Shown: positions 34,046 to 46,940 of the stretch, one piece after another
Position numbering within the stretch: position 1 is the first letter of the stretch
How the letters are laid out: each line of letters starts with the position of its first letter
NCBI RefSeq assembly: GCF_001718695.1
Contig: NZ_CP013422.1
Span: 248,001 to 312,000 of the forward strand
Source: Burkholderia ubonensis
GTDB taxonomy: Bacteria > Pseudomonadota > Gammaproteobacteria > Burkholderiales > Burkholderiaceae
Length of the DNA: 64,000 nt
Direction: 5' to 3'
Notes under the pieces: model-generated
Databases searched by the model: none
What the model saw: only the letters and a program-made list of their open reading frames with translations
Told to the model about the DNA's origin: nothing
Made by a program: the position numbers and the translations under genes

Positions 34046-35065
34046 TTACGACGCGACGCGAATCACGACCTTCCCGAAGTGCTGCCCGGACTGCAGGTAC
34101 GCATACGCGTCCGGCGTCTCGTCGAAGCCGAACACGCGATCGACGACCGGCTTGATCTTGCGCGCGTCGACGAGCCCGGCCACCGCATCGAGCATCGCGC
34201 GGCTGCCGACCATGATGCCCTGCAGCCGCCGGATGCCGCCGATCAGCGACAGCAGGCCGAGCTCGGGCCCTGCGAAGCTGCTGAGCCCGCCGATCACCGA
34301 CACGACGCCGCCCATTTTCGTCGCGGCGACCGAGCGCGGCAGCGTGTCCCGCCCGCCGACCTCGACGACGATGTCCGCGCCCGTGCCGCCGGTGAGCCGC
34401 AGCACTTCGTGCTGCCATTCGGGCGTCGCGCGATAGTTGATCGTCGCGTCGGCGCCGAGCCGGCGCGCGCGTTCGAGCTTCGCGTCGCTCGACGACGTGA
34501 TGATCGTGCGCAGGCCCGCCGCATGCGCGAGCTGCAGCGCGATGATCGACACGCCGCCCGTGCCGAGCAGCACGACGGTCGAGCCGGGCGCCGCGCCGCC
34601 GTCGGCGAACAGCGCGTTCCACGCGGTGATCCCCGCGCACGACAGCGTCGACGCTTCGTCGTAGTCGAGATGCGCGGGGATCGCGACCAGCGCGTTTTCG
34701 TCCGAGACGAAATACTCGGCGAGCACGCCGTCGAACTGCGCGCCGGGCGAGCCCGCGACCTTCGACGGCGTGGGCGGGCCGTCGATCCACGTCGGGAAGT
34801 AAGTGTTGATCACGCGATCGCCGGGCTTGAAGCGCGTGACGTCGCGGCCGGTCTCGACGACTTCGCCCGCGCCGTCGCCGACGGGGATCAGCGGTGCGTC
34901 GCCGATGCCGAGATAGTCGCCGCGCGCGAACATCAGGTCGCGAAAGTTCAGCGACGCCGAATGGATTTTCACGACGACGTCGGTCGGCCCGACGGCGCGC
35001 GCGGTCGCGTCGATGCGGCGTAGCCCGGCGATGCCGGCGCCGGGTTTCAGTTGCCATGCCTGCAT
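34046..35065 (-). CDS. Zinc-type alcohol dehydrogenase / quinone-oxidoreductase-like MDR protein
   Basis: 339 residues from the ATG at 35065, with AAAGGAG upstream; the open frame further upstream is antisense to the LysR gene. Medium-chain dehydrogenase/reductase: catalytic-domain SASLNFRDLMFARGDY and a VGDGAGEV motif near the N-terminus, nucleotide-binding VLLGTGGVSIIALQLAHAAG (about residues 170-190). It lacks the structural-zinc Cys cluster. It reduces or oxidises a carbonyl with NADPH, but the substrate is unknown. Divergent from the LysR gene at 35192, which probably controls it through the palindrome at 35083-35098. Confidence 0.88.
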   Translation of the reverse strand: MQAWQLKPGAGIAGLRRIDATARAVGPTDVVVKIHSASLNFRDLMFARGDYLGIGDAPLIPVGDGAGEVVETGRDVTRFKPGDRVINTYFPTWIDGPPTPSKVAGSPGAQFDGVLAEYFVSDENALVAIPAHLDYDEASTLSCAGITAWNALFADGGAAPGSTVVLLGTGGVSIIALQLAHAAGLRTIITSSSDAKLERARRLGADATINYRATPEWQHEVLRLTGGTGADIVVEVGGRDTLPRSVAATKMGGVVSVIGGLSSFAGPELGLLSLIGGIRRLQGIMVGSRAMLDAVAGLVDARKIKPVVDRVFGFDETPDAYAYLQSGQHFGKVVIRVAS

Positions 35066-35082
35066 GTCGACTCCTTTTTCGA

Positions 35083-35098
35083 GATAGTCGGGACTATC
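35083..35098. promoter_or_regulatory. LysR-type operator between the MDR and LysR genes
   Basis: GATAGTC (35083-35089) and GACTATC (35092-35098) form a perfect 7-bp inverted repeat with a 2-bp spacer. It sits in the 126-bp divergent spacer, 18 bp before the MDR start, a typical place for a LysR recognition site. Confidence 0.6.
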
Positions 35099-35191
35099 AT
35101 AGTGTCGCGCACGGGGACGCATTGGCGAGAATTCGGCCGACGATTGTCGCCTGCAAGGACACAACCCGTCATCGCATCGGAGCGGAGCCGC

Positions 35192-36145
35192 ATGGACGAA
35201 CGACTGAGAGGCGTCGCGGAATTTGTCGACGTGGTGGAATCGGGCAGCTTCGCGGCGGCGGCGCTGCGGATCGGCGTGACGCGCTCGGCCGTCGCGAAGA
35301 TCGTCGCGCGGCTCGAGCGGCGTCTCGGCGTGCGGCTCTTGCAGCGCACGACGCGCCGCCTGAGCCTGACCGACGAAGGGCTCGTGTACTACGAGCAATG
35401 CCGCCGCGTGCTGGCCGAGCTCGGCGAGACGGAGGCCGCGCTCGACGCGGGACGCCGCGAGCCGTCCGGGAGGCTGCGCATCAGCGCGCCGGTGCTGTTC
35501 GGCCGGCAGTGCGTCGCGCCGGTCATGCGGCGGCTGGTCGAGCGTCATCCGCGGCTCGAGGTCGAGATGTCGTTCAGCGATCGCATCGCGGATCTCGTCA
35601 ACGACGGCTTCGACGTCGCGGTGCGCGTCGGCCCGCTCGTCGATACGACCGCGCTCGTCTGCCGCCCGCTCGGCATGCAGCAGATGGGCATCTGCGCGTC
35701 GCCTGCCTATCTGGCGCGACACGGCCGGCCAGCCGGGGTCGAGGATCTCGCGTCGCACGTCGGCATCGCGTACGCGCGCGGCGGGCAGCCGTCGCCGTGG
35801 CGCGTCATCGGCGCCGACGGCACGGTGCGGGAGCATCGCCCGGCCGGCCGCCTGCGGCTGGACGACCTGCAGGCGATCGCGGACGCCGCCGCGGCCGGCG
35901 CGGGGCTCGCGTGGCTGCCATGCTGGCTGATGGCGCCGTATCTGCGCGACGGCCGCCTCGCGCTCGTGATGGACAGCGACAGCGTGGGGAGCGCGGAAGT
36001 GTTCGCGGTGCGGCCGGCGTCGCGCCACGTACCGTCGAAGGTGCGTGTCGTCGTCGATGCGCTCGTCGACGAGATTCCGCAGATGCTCGCGTCCGACGAC
36101 GCCGACGGAGAACGCGCGCCGCGACGCGCGAGCCGCACGCGGTAG
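35192..36145 (+). CDS. LysR-family transcriptional regulator
   Basis: 317 residues from ATG 35192. N-terminal winged helix-turn-helix (ESGSFAAAALRIGVTRSAVAKIVARLERRLG) and a C-terminal substrate-binding domain (from about residue 90). It belongs to the group with short linker and a DLASHVGIAY stretch, common among regulators of divergent dehydrogenases. Divergent from the MDR dehydrogenase gene, so it likely senses the substrate of that enzyme. GAGCGGAG precedes the ATG. Confidence 0.92.
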   Translation: MDERLRGVAEFVDVVESGSFAAAALRIGVTRSAVAKIVARLERRLGVRLLQRTTRRLSLTDEGLVYYEQCRRVLAELGETEAALDAGRREPSGRLRISAPVLFGRQCVAPVMRRLVERHPRLEVEMSFSDRIADLVNDGFDVAVRVGPLVDTTALVCRPLGMQQMGICASPAYLARHGRPAGVEDLASHVGIAYARGGQPSPWRVIGADGTVREHRPAGRLRLDDLQAIADAAAAGAGLAWLPCWLMAPYLRDGRLALVMDSDSVGSAEVFAVRPASRHVPSKVRVVVDALVDEIPQMLASDDADGERAPRRASRTR

Positions 36146-36308
36146 CCACGGCGCACGTACGCCAGCACGATGCGCGGGCGCGAGCATTCGGCTATCGGCG
36201 AAAGCGCGTGGGCGTACGCGGATGGCCGCGCATGGCGGTTGCGGCAACCGGCTCGTATCCGGCGATGCCCGACCTCGTTGAGCGCAAGAGCAGTGACCCG
36301 TCACCGCG

Positions 36309-37241
36309 TCACAGCGCTTCCACCAGCAACCGGTTGCTGTTCCCGCAATACTCATGACACGCGGCGCGCGCGGCGATCGACGCGCCGTGCACGAACTTCG
36401 GCGCATCCGCGCGCCGTGACATCGACACCACGATCGACGGGGGCAACGGCTGCAGCGGCAGCTCGACCACCTCGCCGCGCTCGATCAGCGCATCGACGAA
36501 CAGCACCGGAATCGCCGCGACGCCGAACCCGTCGCGCACCAGCTGCACGATGACCGAGATCGACGGCGAGCCGGTGATGCGCGTCTCCGACAGCGGCACG
36601 CCGTGCGCGTGCGCGAGCGTGCGCACGATGTCCTCGAGCGCGCGATGCGGCGCGGTCCCGCGCCCGTAGGTGAGGATCGGCTGACGCAGCACCTGCCGCG
36701 CGAGGCCCGTGCGCGTGTTCGGCAGCAGCCCCGCGCGGGCGATCCAGCGCACCGGATAGTTCGCGAGCGCGTCGCACACCACCGACGGCTCGTCGCTGCC
36801 TTCCACCCGAATGATCAGATCGAGCTCGCCGGCCATCAGCCGGCGCTGCAGCACGACGCTGACGTCGACGGTCAGGTCGACCTCCAGTTGCGGATAGTCG
36901 GCGGCGAGCCGGCGCAGGTAGTGCGGCAGCCAGCTGTGCACGACCGTCTCGATCACGCCGAGCCGCAGCTTGCCGCGCAACGCGCTGTCGCCGGCCGCGG
37001 CCGCCTGCAGCTCCTGCGTCGCGGCGACGACGGCCTTCGCGTAGCCGAGCAGGTATTCGCCGTGCGCGGTGAGGCGGAATTCGCGGCTGTCGCGGTCGAC
37101 GAGCACCGTCTGCAACTCGTCCTCGAGCGCCTTCACGCGCTGCGAGATCGCGGCCGGCGTCGCATGCAGCGCAGCCGCCGTGGTGCGGAAGCTGCGCAGC
37201 TTCGCGAGCGTGACGAAGGTTTCGAGAAAGCGCGTGTTCAT
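36309..37241 (-). CDS. LysR-family transcriptional regulator of the DUF1445/oxoprolinase operon
   Basis: 310 residues. HTH at the N-terminus (LRSFRTTAAALHATPAAISQRVKALEDEL), effector domain from about residue 92 (GKLRLGVIETVVHSWL). It is divergent from the plus-strand operon at 37447, separated by 205 bp that contain the palindrome TTGGCCGGCCAA (37355-37366). By the normal logic of this family it regulates that operon with the pathway substrate as coinducer; this is an inference. Confidence 0.92.
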   Translation of the reverse strand: MNTRFLETFVTLAKLRSFRTTAAALHATPAAISQRVKALEDELQTVLVDRDSREFRLTAHGEYLLGYAKAVVAATQELQAAAAGDSALRGKLRLGVIETVVHSWLPHYLRRLAADYPQLEVDLTVDVSVVLQRRLMAGELDLIIRVEGSDEPSVVCDALANYPVRWIARAGLLPNTRTGLARQVLRQPILTYGRGTAPHRALEDIVRTLAHAHGVPLSETRITGSPSISVIVQLVRDGFGVAAIPVLFVDALIERGEVVELPLQPLPPSIVVSMSRRADAPKFVHGASIAARAACHEYCGNSNRLLVEAL

Positions 37242-37354
37242 GGGCGATCGGTGGACGTGGGACGCGCAGCTTGCCGGTGAAGAAAACTGAACGGGATCGG
37301 GGAAGACCCCGATACGCGTTAAGGAATTCTATACACCGGCAGCAAAAAAACTCG

Positions 37355-37366
37355 TTGGCCGGCCAA
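37355..37366. promoter_or_regulatory. Palindrome in the LysR / DUF1445 divergent spacer
   Basis: TTGGCCGGCCAA, a perfect 12-bp palindrome flanked on the left by a run of seven A (37343-37349... region) and on the right by a run of T. It lies 81 bp before the DUF1445 start. A binding site for the divergent LysR protein is the most likely reading; it has no loop and so is unlikely to be a terminator. Confidence 0.45.
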
Positions 37367-37446
37367 TTTTTTCTTTCCTATTCTTCGCCGTATCCGCTGA
37401 CGCAAGCGCGTCATCCCGACCACCGACCGATCTTCAGAGCACCTAC

Positions 37447-38220
37447 ATGACCCCTTCAGAATTCCGCCGGTCCGTACGCAGCGGCGCGTTCCGCGGCCCG
37501 ACGGCCGGCCAGTGCGGGCCGTTCGCGCAGGCGAACCTCGCCATCCTGCCGAACGCGCATGCGCACGATTTCCTGCGCTTCTGTCATGCGAATCCGAAGG
37601 CGTGTCCGCTGCTGGGTGTCGGCGAGCCGGGCGCGTTCCGGGTCGACGTGCTCGGCGCGGATCTCGACGTGCGCACCGACGTGCCGAGCTACAACGTGTA
37701 CCGCGACGGCCGGCTGACCGAGCGCGTCGATTCGCTCGAAGCGCTGTGGCGCGACGATTTCGTCGTGTTCGCGATCGGCTGCTCGTTCTCGTTCGAGGAC
37801 ATGCTCGCACGCGAAGGGATCGCGCTGCGCCATATCGAAGAAGGCCGCAACGTGCCGATGTACCGCACGTCGATTCCGAACCGCCGGGCGGGCATCTTCG
37901 GCGGCCAGCTGGTCGTGTCGATGCGCCCGCTGCGCGGCGCCGACGCGATTCGCGCGGTGCAGATCACGAGCCGCTTTCCCGGCGTGCACGGCGCGCCCAT
38001 CCATATCGGCCATCCGCGGGCGTTGGGCATCGCCGATCTCGGCGCGCCCGATTTCGGCGACGCGGTGACGGTGCGCGACGACGAGCTGCCGGTGTTCTGG
38101 GCGTGCGGCGTGACGCCGCAAACCGCGCTGATGGAAGCGAAGCTGCCGCTCGCGATCGCGCATACGCCCGGCTACATGCTGATCACCGACATGACGAACG
38201 CGTCGCTCGCGGTGTTCTGA
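37447..38220 (+). CDS. DUF1445 / D-glutamate cyclase-like hydro-lyase
   Basis: 257 residues of the YcsI/DUF1445 family: [33 protein letters not shown] near the start, [36 protein letters not shown] and a final [14 protein letters not shown]. The human D-glutamate cyclase DGLUCY carries this domain, and it turns D-glutamate to 5-oxo-D-proline. Here it is the first gene of an operon with an MFS transporter and a 5-oxoprolinase-like enzyme, which strengthens the link to D-glutamate/5-oxoproline metabolism. No metal or cofactor motif is obvious. Cytosolic. Confidence 0.87.
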
Positions 38221-38290
38221 GCCGGCGTCCGCCGGCGCGACTTACCCGACGCGCATCGACCGAACCGCACACTTCGACAGGAGCTTCACC

Positions 38291-39598
38291 ATGGAAAGCA
38301 AGACGCTCGCGGCGCCCGCCGCCGATCCGACGGGCCCCGCACGCAACGACAACGGCCTGTTCGGATGGTATGCGCACGCGCAGCCGCGCGAGCGCCGCGC
38401 GTTCTGGAGCTGCAAGGTCGGCTACATGCTCGACGGGATGGACACGCAGATGCTGTCGTTCGTGATCCCGACGCTCGTCGCGACGTGGGGCATTTCGCTC
38501 GCGGACGCCGGCTTCATCGGCACGATGACGCTGCTCGCATCGGCGCTCGGCGGCTGGCTCGCGGGCATCCTGTCGGACCGGATCGGCCGCGTGCGCACGC
38601 TGCAGCTGACCGTGCTGTGGTTCGCGGTGTTCACCGCAATGTGCGGGCTCGCGCAGAACTACTCGCAGCTGCTCGCGGCGCGCGCGCTGATGGGCTTCGG
38701 CTTCGGCGGCGAATGGACGGCCGGCGCGGTGCTGATCGGCGAAGTGATCCGCGCGCGCGACCGCGGCAAGGCGGTCGGGCTCGTGCAGTCGGGCTGGGCG
38801 ATCGGCTGGGGCCTGGCGGCGCTGCTGTATGCGCTGCTGTTCTCGGTGCTGCCGGCCGAGCAGGCATGGCGCGCGCTGTTCCTCGTCGGCCTCGCGCCCG
38901 CGCTGCTGGTGGTCGTGATCCGTCGCTACGTGAAGGAGCCGGACGTCTACGAAAAGGAGAAGGCCGCGCAGCGCGCGACCGACGCGCCGCGCCTCACCGA
39001 AATCTTCGCGCCGAAGCTGCTGTCGACCACGCTGCGCGCGGCGCTGCTGACCACCGGCGCGCAGGGTGGCTATTACGCGATCACGACGTGGCTGCCGACG
39101 TTCCTGAAGACCGAGCGGCACCTGACCGTGATGGGCACGGGCGGCTATCTCGCGACGATCATCGTCGGCTCGTGGATCGGCTATCTGACGAGCGCCTACC
39201 TGACCGACCGTCTCGGCCGCAAGCCGAACTTCATCCTGTTCGCGCTCGGCTCGATGGTGATCGCATTCGCCTACACGTCGCCGGCGCTGCATCTGACGAA
39301 CACGTCGATGCTGTGGCTCGGCTTTCCGCTCGGCTTCTTCGCGTCGGGCATCTTCTCCGGGATGGGCGCGTTCCTCACCGAGCTGTTCCCGACCCGCGTG
39401 CGCGGCTCGGGGCAGGGCTTCTGCTACAACGTCGGCCGCGCAGTCGGCGCGCTGTTTCCGTTCCTGATCGGCGCGCTGTCGAAGCACTACGGGCTCGGCG
39501 CGAGCATCGGCATCTTCGCGGTCGCCGCGTACGGCGTGTTGATCGTCGCCGCGCTGACGCTGCCCGAAACGCGCGGCCGCGAACTCGACGCCGCGTAA
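38291..39598 (+). CDS. MFS transporter of the oxoproline operon
   Basis: 435 residues with twelve hydrophobic segments. Typical sugar/aromatic-acid MFS signature: MDGMDTQMLSF-like opening, GILSDRIGRVRTLQL (motif A), FGGEWTAGAVLIGE, PTRVRGSGQGFCYNVGR and LPETRG at the end. These are seen in the AAHS and sialate:H+ groups that take up carboxylates. It lies 70 bp after the DUF1445 gene and 117 bp before the oxoprolinase, so the likely cargo is a pathway substrate (for example 5-oxoproline or D-glutamate), an inference from context. Confidence 0.88.
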   Translation: MESKTLAAPAADPTGPARNDNGLFGWYAHAQPRERRAFWSCKVGYMLDGMDTQMLSFVIPTLVATWGISLADAGFIGTMTLLASALGGWLAGILSDRIGRVRTLQLTVLWFAVFTAMCGLAQNYSQLLAARALMGFGFGGEWTAGAVLIGEVIRARDRGKAVGLVQSGWAIGWGLAALLYALLFSVLPAEQAWRALFLVGLAPALLVVVIRRYVKEPDVYEKEKAAQRATDAPRLTEIFAPKLLSTTLRAALLTTGAQGGYYAITTWLPTFLKTERHLTVMGTGGYLATIIVGSWIGYLTSAYLTDRLGRKPNFILFALGSMVIAFAYTSPALHLTNTSMLWLGFPLGFFASGIFSGMGAFLTELFPTRVRGSGQGFCYNVGRAVGALFPFLIGALSKHYGLGASIGIFAVAAYGVLIVAALTLPETRGRELDAA

Positions 39599-39715
39599 GC
39601 GCACCGCGCCCGCCGCTTCACCTTCCCACGTTCATCGAAGCCCACCCGCGGCGCGCGACGCGCGCCGTGCGGCGGCGCTCGTCCTCCGCTTCAACGACGC
39701 ATCGACTTCAACGCC

Positions 39716-43360
<3,645 letters not shown>

Positions 43361-44031
43361 GCATGACGCGCGCCGCGCGGCCGTATGCGCGGCGTGCGAT
43401 TTTCCGCGCGGGCGGGGCGCCTCGCTGGATTAGTACCGGTTCCACCGCGCGTCGCGTCGCCGCCCGCGTGCCGATATGGATGCGATTCGTCCGATGGAAC
43501 GCCGCAACGGGACGGGAATTAATATGCGCCACTACGCGTGCATTCTCATGCGTACGGCAATAAAAATACGGCTTTAAGCGCTAATCCGCATTGCGTTCCG
43601 ACCCCGGCTGGGCACGTGACCGCCGCTCGATTGCCGCGCTCGTCCGCTGCGCCGCAAAGCCCGCCGGACGCGGCTTCCCGACGGCCCCCACCACGTGCTT
43701 CGACGCCCGCGCAAGTCGCGGGCGCGATGCGGCGCGCATTCATGGAAAATCGTTGTCAATCATTGCGTGATTCCTTGACACTCGCCGTCAAATGTGAGTG
43801 TCAATCCGCATCGTCATTTGATAAGATGGGTTACATCATTCGTTTGAATAATCCTGCGCGCGTCGAGCGCGAATGCCGGGTCGCATTGGTTGAAAACACG
43901 TACGGAACGAGGGCCGCTGTCCCTGTCGTCACGACTGCGCCGCCGCGCATGCACGGTGCACCTGCAGCGACCGATGGCAGATGGCTCGCCTCCGTCTACA
44001 CTATGCGTTTTTTCTGGATCGGGGCGTGTCG
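43361..44031. other. Intergenic upstream of rpfR, 671 bp
   Basis: No convincing gene. The open frames that run in from 43538 have poor codon use and overlap rpfR. The first 150 bp are GC-rich trailing sequence of the oxoprolinase gene. The 43500-43850 part is A/T-richer, holds an inverted repeat at 43775-43804, and probably contains the rpfR promoter (TAAGAT at 43822-43827 is a weak -10 candidate). Confidence 0.45.
43775..43804. promoter_or_regulatory. Inverted repeat upstream of rpfR
   Basis: TTGACACTC (43775-43783) and GAGTGTCAA (43796-43804) are perfect 9-bp inverted repeats with a 12-bp spacer, about 230 bp before the rpfR start. The arm contains TTGACA, so it may be both a -35 element and an operator. 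The binder is unknown. Confidence 0.45.
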
Positions 44032-46035
44032 ATGGATGACGAAAACGATTGCGCGGTACTCGAGGCGCACTTCGGCACGCGCAGCCCGTGCTGGCGCCTG
44101 GGCAGCGACAGCAATGCGCTCGAGCTGGCCGCGCAGCGCGGCTGTACCAATGTCGCCGTCGCGCTGACCGGCGAGCAGGCCGCGCGGATCCGCGCGCTGA
44201 CCGGCGTGACCACCCACCTCGTGCTCGACATCAAGCTGTTCGGCGATCCGGTCAGCCTCCACCTCGTCGGCAAGAAGCTCACGACGGCCGACTGGGCCGG
44301 CACCGCGTGCGCATATTCGGACACCGAGTCGGTCGCGCGCGATCTCGCGCATGGCCTCGCATTTGCGGAGCAGGTCGTCTCCGAAGTCAATTCGCTCGTC
44401 GTGATCCTCGACCGCAACGGCATCGTGCAGCGCTTCAACCGCCTGTGCGAGGAAGTGACCGGCCGGCGCGAAGTCGACGTGGTCGGCCGCAGCGCGTTCG
44501 AGCTGTTCATGAGCGAGGACCAGGGCGCGCAGTCGCGCACCAACATCAGCGGTTTCTTCTCGAGCAACAAGCCGTTCTCGGTCGAGCGCTACATCAACAC
44601 CATCAACGGCCCGCGCCTGTTCCAGTTCCGCAACAAGTTCGTGCAGAGCGGCAGCGGCGTCGACGAGCAGTTCCTGATCTGCTCGGGCATCGACATCACC
44701 GAGGAGCGCAAGGCGCAGCAGCGGCTCATCGAGCTCGCGAACACCGACGTGCTCACCGGCCTGCCGAACCGCCATGCGATCAGCGAGCAGATCAAGACCG
44801 TGCTGGCCGGCGACCCCGGCGATAACCTGCTCCAGGTCGGCATCCTGTTCCTCGATCTCGACAACTTCAAGCGCGTCAACGATCACTACGGGCACATCAC
44901 CGGCGACCGGCTGCTGAAGGACGTGTCGGCGATCATCGCCGGCTGCCTGCCGGAGAATGCGACGCTGGCGCGCCTCGGCGGCGACGAATTCCTGGTGCTG
45001 TTCTCGCGCGGCACGCGCCCGCTGCTGGAGGCGACCGCGCAGGTGATCCTCGAGCGGCTGCGCACGCCGATCCATCTCGGGCTGATGGAGGTGTATACGA
45101 GCTGCTCGATCGGCATCGCGATGTATCCGCAGCACGGCGACACGCTCGAAACGCTGATCCGCAGCGCCGACACCGCGATGTACGTCGCGAAGGAAGCCGG
45201 CAAGCACACGTATCGCGTGTTCTCGGTGGAGATGAACCAGAAGGTCGCGAAGTACATGTGGCTCGACACGAACCTGCGCAAGGCGCTCGAAGAGGAGCAG
45301 TTCGTGCTGCATTACCAGCCGATCGTCGACCTCGCGACGGGCGACGTGCATGGCGTCGAGGCGCTGATCCGCTGGCAGTCGCCGGAACGCGGGCTCGTCG
45401 CGCCGGTCGAGTTCATCCAGTTCGCGGAGGAGTCCGGGCTGATCGCGCCGCTCGGCCGCTGGGTGATGCACACCGCGGCGGAACAGGCGGCCGCGTGGAA
45501 GGAGAGGGGGCTCGAGACGCGCATCGCGATCAACGTGTCCGCGCGGCAGTTGCAGGACCTGAACATCGTGCGCCAGTTCGCGACGATTCTCGACGAGGCG
45601 GGCCTGAAGCCGGGCCTGCTCGACATCGAGTTGACCGAAAGCTGCTTCATCGAAGACGAAGGCGCGGCGCTCGCGTTGATGAAGCAGTTCCGCCTGCTCG
45701 GCGCGGAGATCCACCTCGACGATTTCGGCACCGGCTATTCGTCGCTGTCGCAGCTGTCGCGCCTGCCGCTCGACACGATCAAGCTCGACCGCAGCTTCAT
45801 CACCGGCATCGACCGCAATCCGCGTTCGCAGGCGCTGGTGCACTCGGTGGTGGCGCTGGCGCGCGCGCTGAATTTCTCGGTGGTGGCCGAAGGCGTCGAG
45901 ACGCGCGCCGAAGCCGATTTTCTCAAGCAGATCGACGTCGATCAGGCGCAGGGCTACTACTTCGCGCGGCCGATGGCCGCGCAGGCGTTCGAGCAGTGGC
46001 TTACCGAAAAGAGAAAGTTCAGGCTCATCGCCTGA
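44032..46035 (+). CDS. rpfR: RpfR, BDSF receptor with PAS-GGDEF-EAL domains
   Basis: 667 residues. N-terminal RpfF-interacting domain (about 1-95), PAS domain (about 100-225, EQVVSEVNSLVVILDRNG...), GGDEF domain with an intact motif (RLGGDEFLVLF, around residue 317) and an EAL phosphodiesterase domain with Glu443 in GVEALIRW plus DDFGTGYSSL. RpfR binds the cis-2-dodecenoic acid signal in its PAS domain and then breaks down cyclic-di-GMP, changing biofilm and virulence behaviour. The start at 44032 (MDDENDCAV) matches the family; an ATG at 43981 adds 17 residues. Convergent with its usual partner rpfF (46075-46940), which here is frameshifted. Cytosolic. Confidence 0.92.
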   Translation: MDDENDCAVLEAHFGTRSPCWRLGSDSNALELAAQRGCTNVAVALTGEQAARIRALTGVTTHLVLDIKLFGDPVSLHLVGKKLTTADWAGTACAYSDTESVARDLAHGLAFAEQVVSEVNSLVVILDRNGIVQRFNRLCEEVTGRREVDVVGRSAFELFMSEDQGAQSRTNISGFFSSNKPFSVERYINTINGPRLFQFRNKFVQSGSGVDEQFLICSGIDITEERKAQQRLIELANTDVLTGLPNRHAISEQIKTVLAGDPGDNLLQVGILFLDLDNFKRVNDHYGHITGDRLLKDVSAIIAGCLPENATLARLGGDEFLVLFSRGTRPLLEATAQVILERLRTPIHLGLMEVYTSCSIGIAMYPQHGDTLETLIRSADTAMYVAKEAGKHTYRVFSVEMNQKVAKYMWLDTNLRKALEEEQFVLHYQPIVDLATGDVHGVEALIRWQSPERGLVAPVEFIQFAEESGLIAPLGRWVMHTAAEQAAAWKERGLETRIAINVSARQLQDLNIVRQFATILDEAGLKPGLLDIELTESCFIEDEGAALALMKQFRLLGAEIHLDDFGTGYSSLSQLSRLPLDTIKLDRSFITGIDRNPRSQALVHSVVALARALNFSVVAEGVETRAEADFLKQIDVDQAQGYYFARPMAAQAFEQWLTEKRKFRLIA

Positions 46036-46041
46036 ACTTTC
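46013..46041. terminator. Hairpin between the convergent rpfR and rpfF genes
   Basis: GAAAGTTCAGGC (46013-46024) pairs perfectly with GCCTGAACTTTC (46030-46041) around a 5-nt loop. It spans the rpfR stop codon and lies 33 bp before the rpfF stop. It lacks a long T tract, so it is probably a weak bidirectional terminator for the two converging genes. Confidence 0.55.
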
Positions 46042-46074
46042 CCATCATGCCGTGCCGTCAGGCGACGGCCGGCA

Positions 46075-46940
46075 TCACACCGTGCGCAGCTTCGACACGC
46101 GCCGGTTCTGCAGCATCACGAGGCGTTCCATATACGCGAGATCCTTCGGCTCGATCGTGAACGCCGCCCGCACCCAGTCCTCCGTGATGTCCATCAGTTC
46201 GGCCCGCGACAGCGGGAACACGCGCTGACGTGCGCGCAGCATCGCGCGAACGCCGTTCAGCTTCGGCCGCAGCACGTCGATGAAGGTGCGCGTCGCGAGA
46301 AACGCGTCGCCCGCTTCGAACGTCTGGTCGACGAGGCCGTGATCCGCGTACCACTCGGCGACGTGCGGCTCGCCGTTCGCGATCAGTTCCCCTCCGCGAG
46401 GCGCCGGTGCGCCTTGCGCGCGACGAGCGAATAGCCGCCCATCCCCGGGAACAGGTTGAACGCGATCTCGGGGAAGCCGAGCTTCACGCCCTTCTGCGCG
46501 AGCACGTAGTGGTGCGCGAGCGCGGCCTCGAAACCGCCGCCGAGCGCGCTGCCCTCGACCATCGCGATCGAGATCGCGCCGGCGCCGAAGCCCGTGTAGA
46601 TCTCGAATACACCGTCGATGCAGGAGCGCGCATACGCGACCAGCTGGTCGCGCCTGCCGCTGCGGATCGCGTCGACGAAGAAGCTCAGGTCGCCTCCGAC
46701 GTTGAACAGCTCGGGGACGAGCGAGCCCGTCACCCAGAAGTCGAATGGCAGCCCGGTCTCCCGTGCGACGCGCGCGAGATGGATGATGTCGGTCACGAGC
46801 TGCTGGTTGAAGCACGGCCGCGGTTCGGAGCGAAGCATCATCCACATGACGTTGCGGCCTTCTTCGTAGAACGCGGTCAATTGCGTGAGTTCGCCTGCTT
46901 CATGGAACGGACGGCACGCCGGATGGGATTGGAGTTGCAT
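46075..46940 (-). pseudogene. rpfF: rpfF, BDSF (cis-2-dodecenoic acid) synthase, frameshifted
   Basis: The gene starts at 46940 (MQLQSHPACRPFHEAGELTQ) with GAGGAC upstream. It carries the crotonase core with the oxyanion stretch MVEGSALGGGFEAALAHHYV and PEIAFNLFPGMGGYSLVARKA, then stops at 46383 after RRLAEGN. The rest (ELIANGEPHVAEWYADHGLVD... through VMLQNRRVSKLRTV at 46075) is in another frame. The switch is at the G tract read as GAGGGGAAC on the minus strand (C tract about 46389-46392 on plus): removing two G gives ...LAEELIANG..., or adding one gives ...LAEGELIANG.... RpfF makes and releases the BDSF signal from acyl-ACP. As read, the C-terminal third is lost and synthesis should fail, though the assembly may be wrong. 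Confidence 0.88.

Noticed and set aside
43538..44167. Possible gene upstream of rpfR
   Set aside because: Overlaps rpfR by 136 bp and lacks codon bias; the region is better read as promoter DNA.
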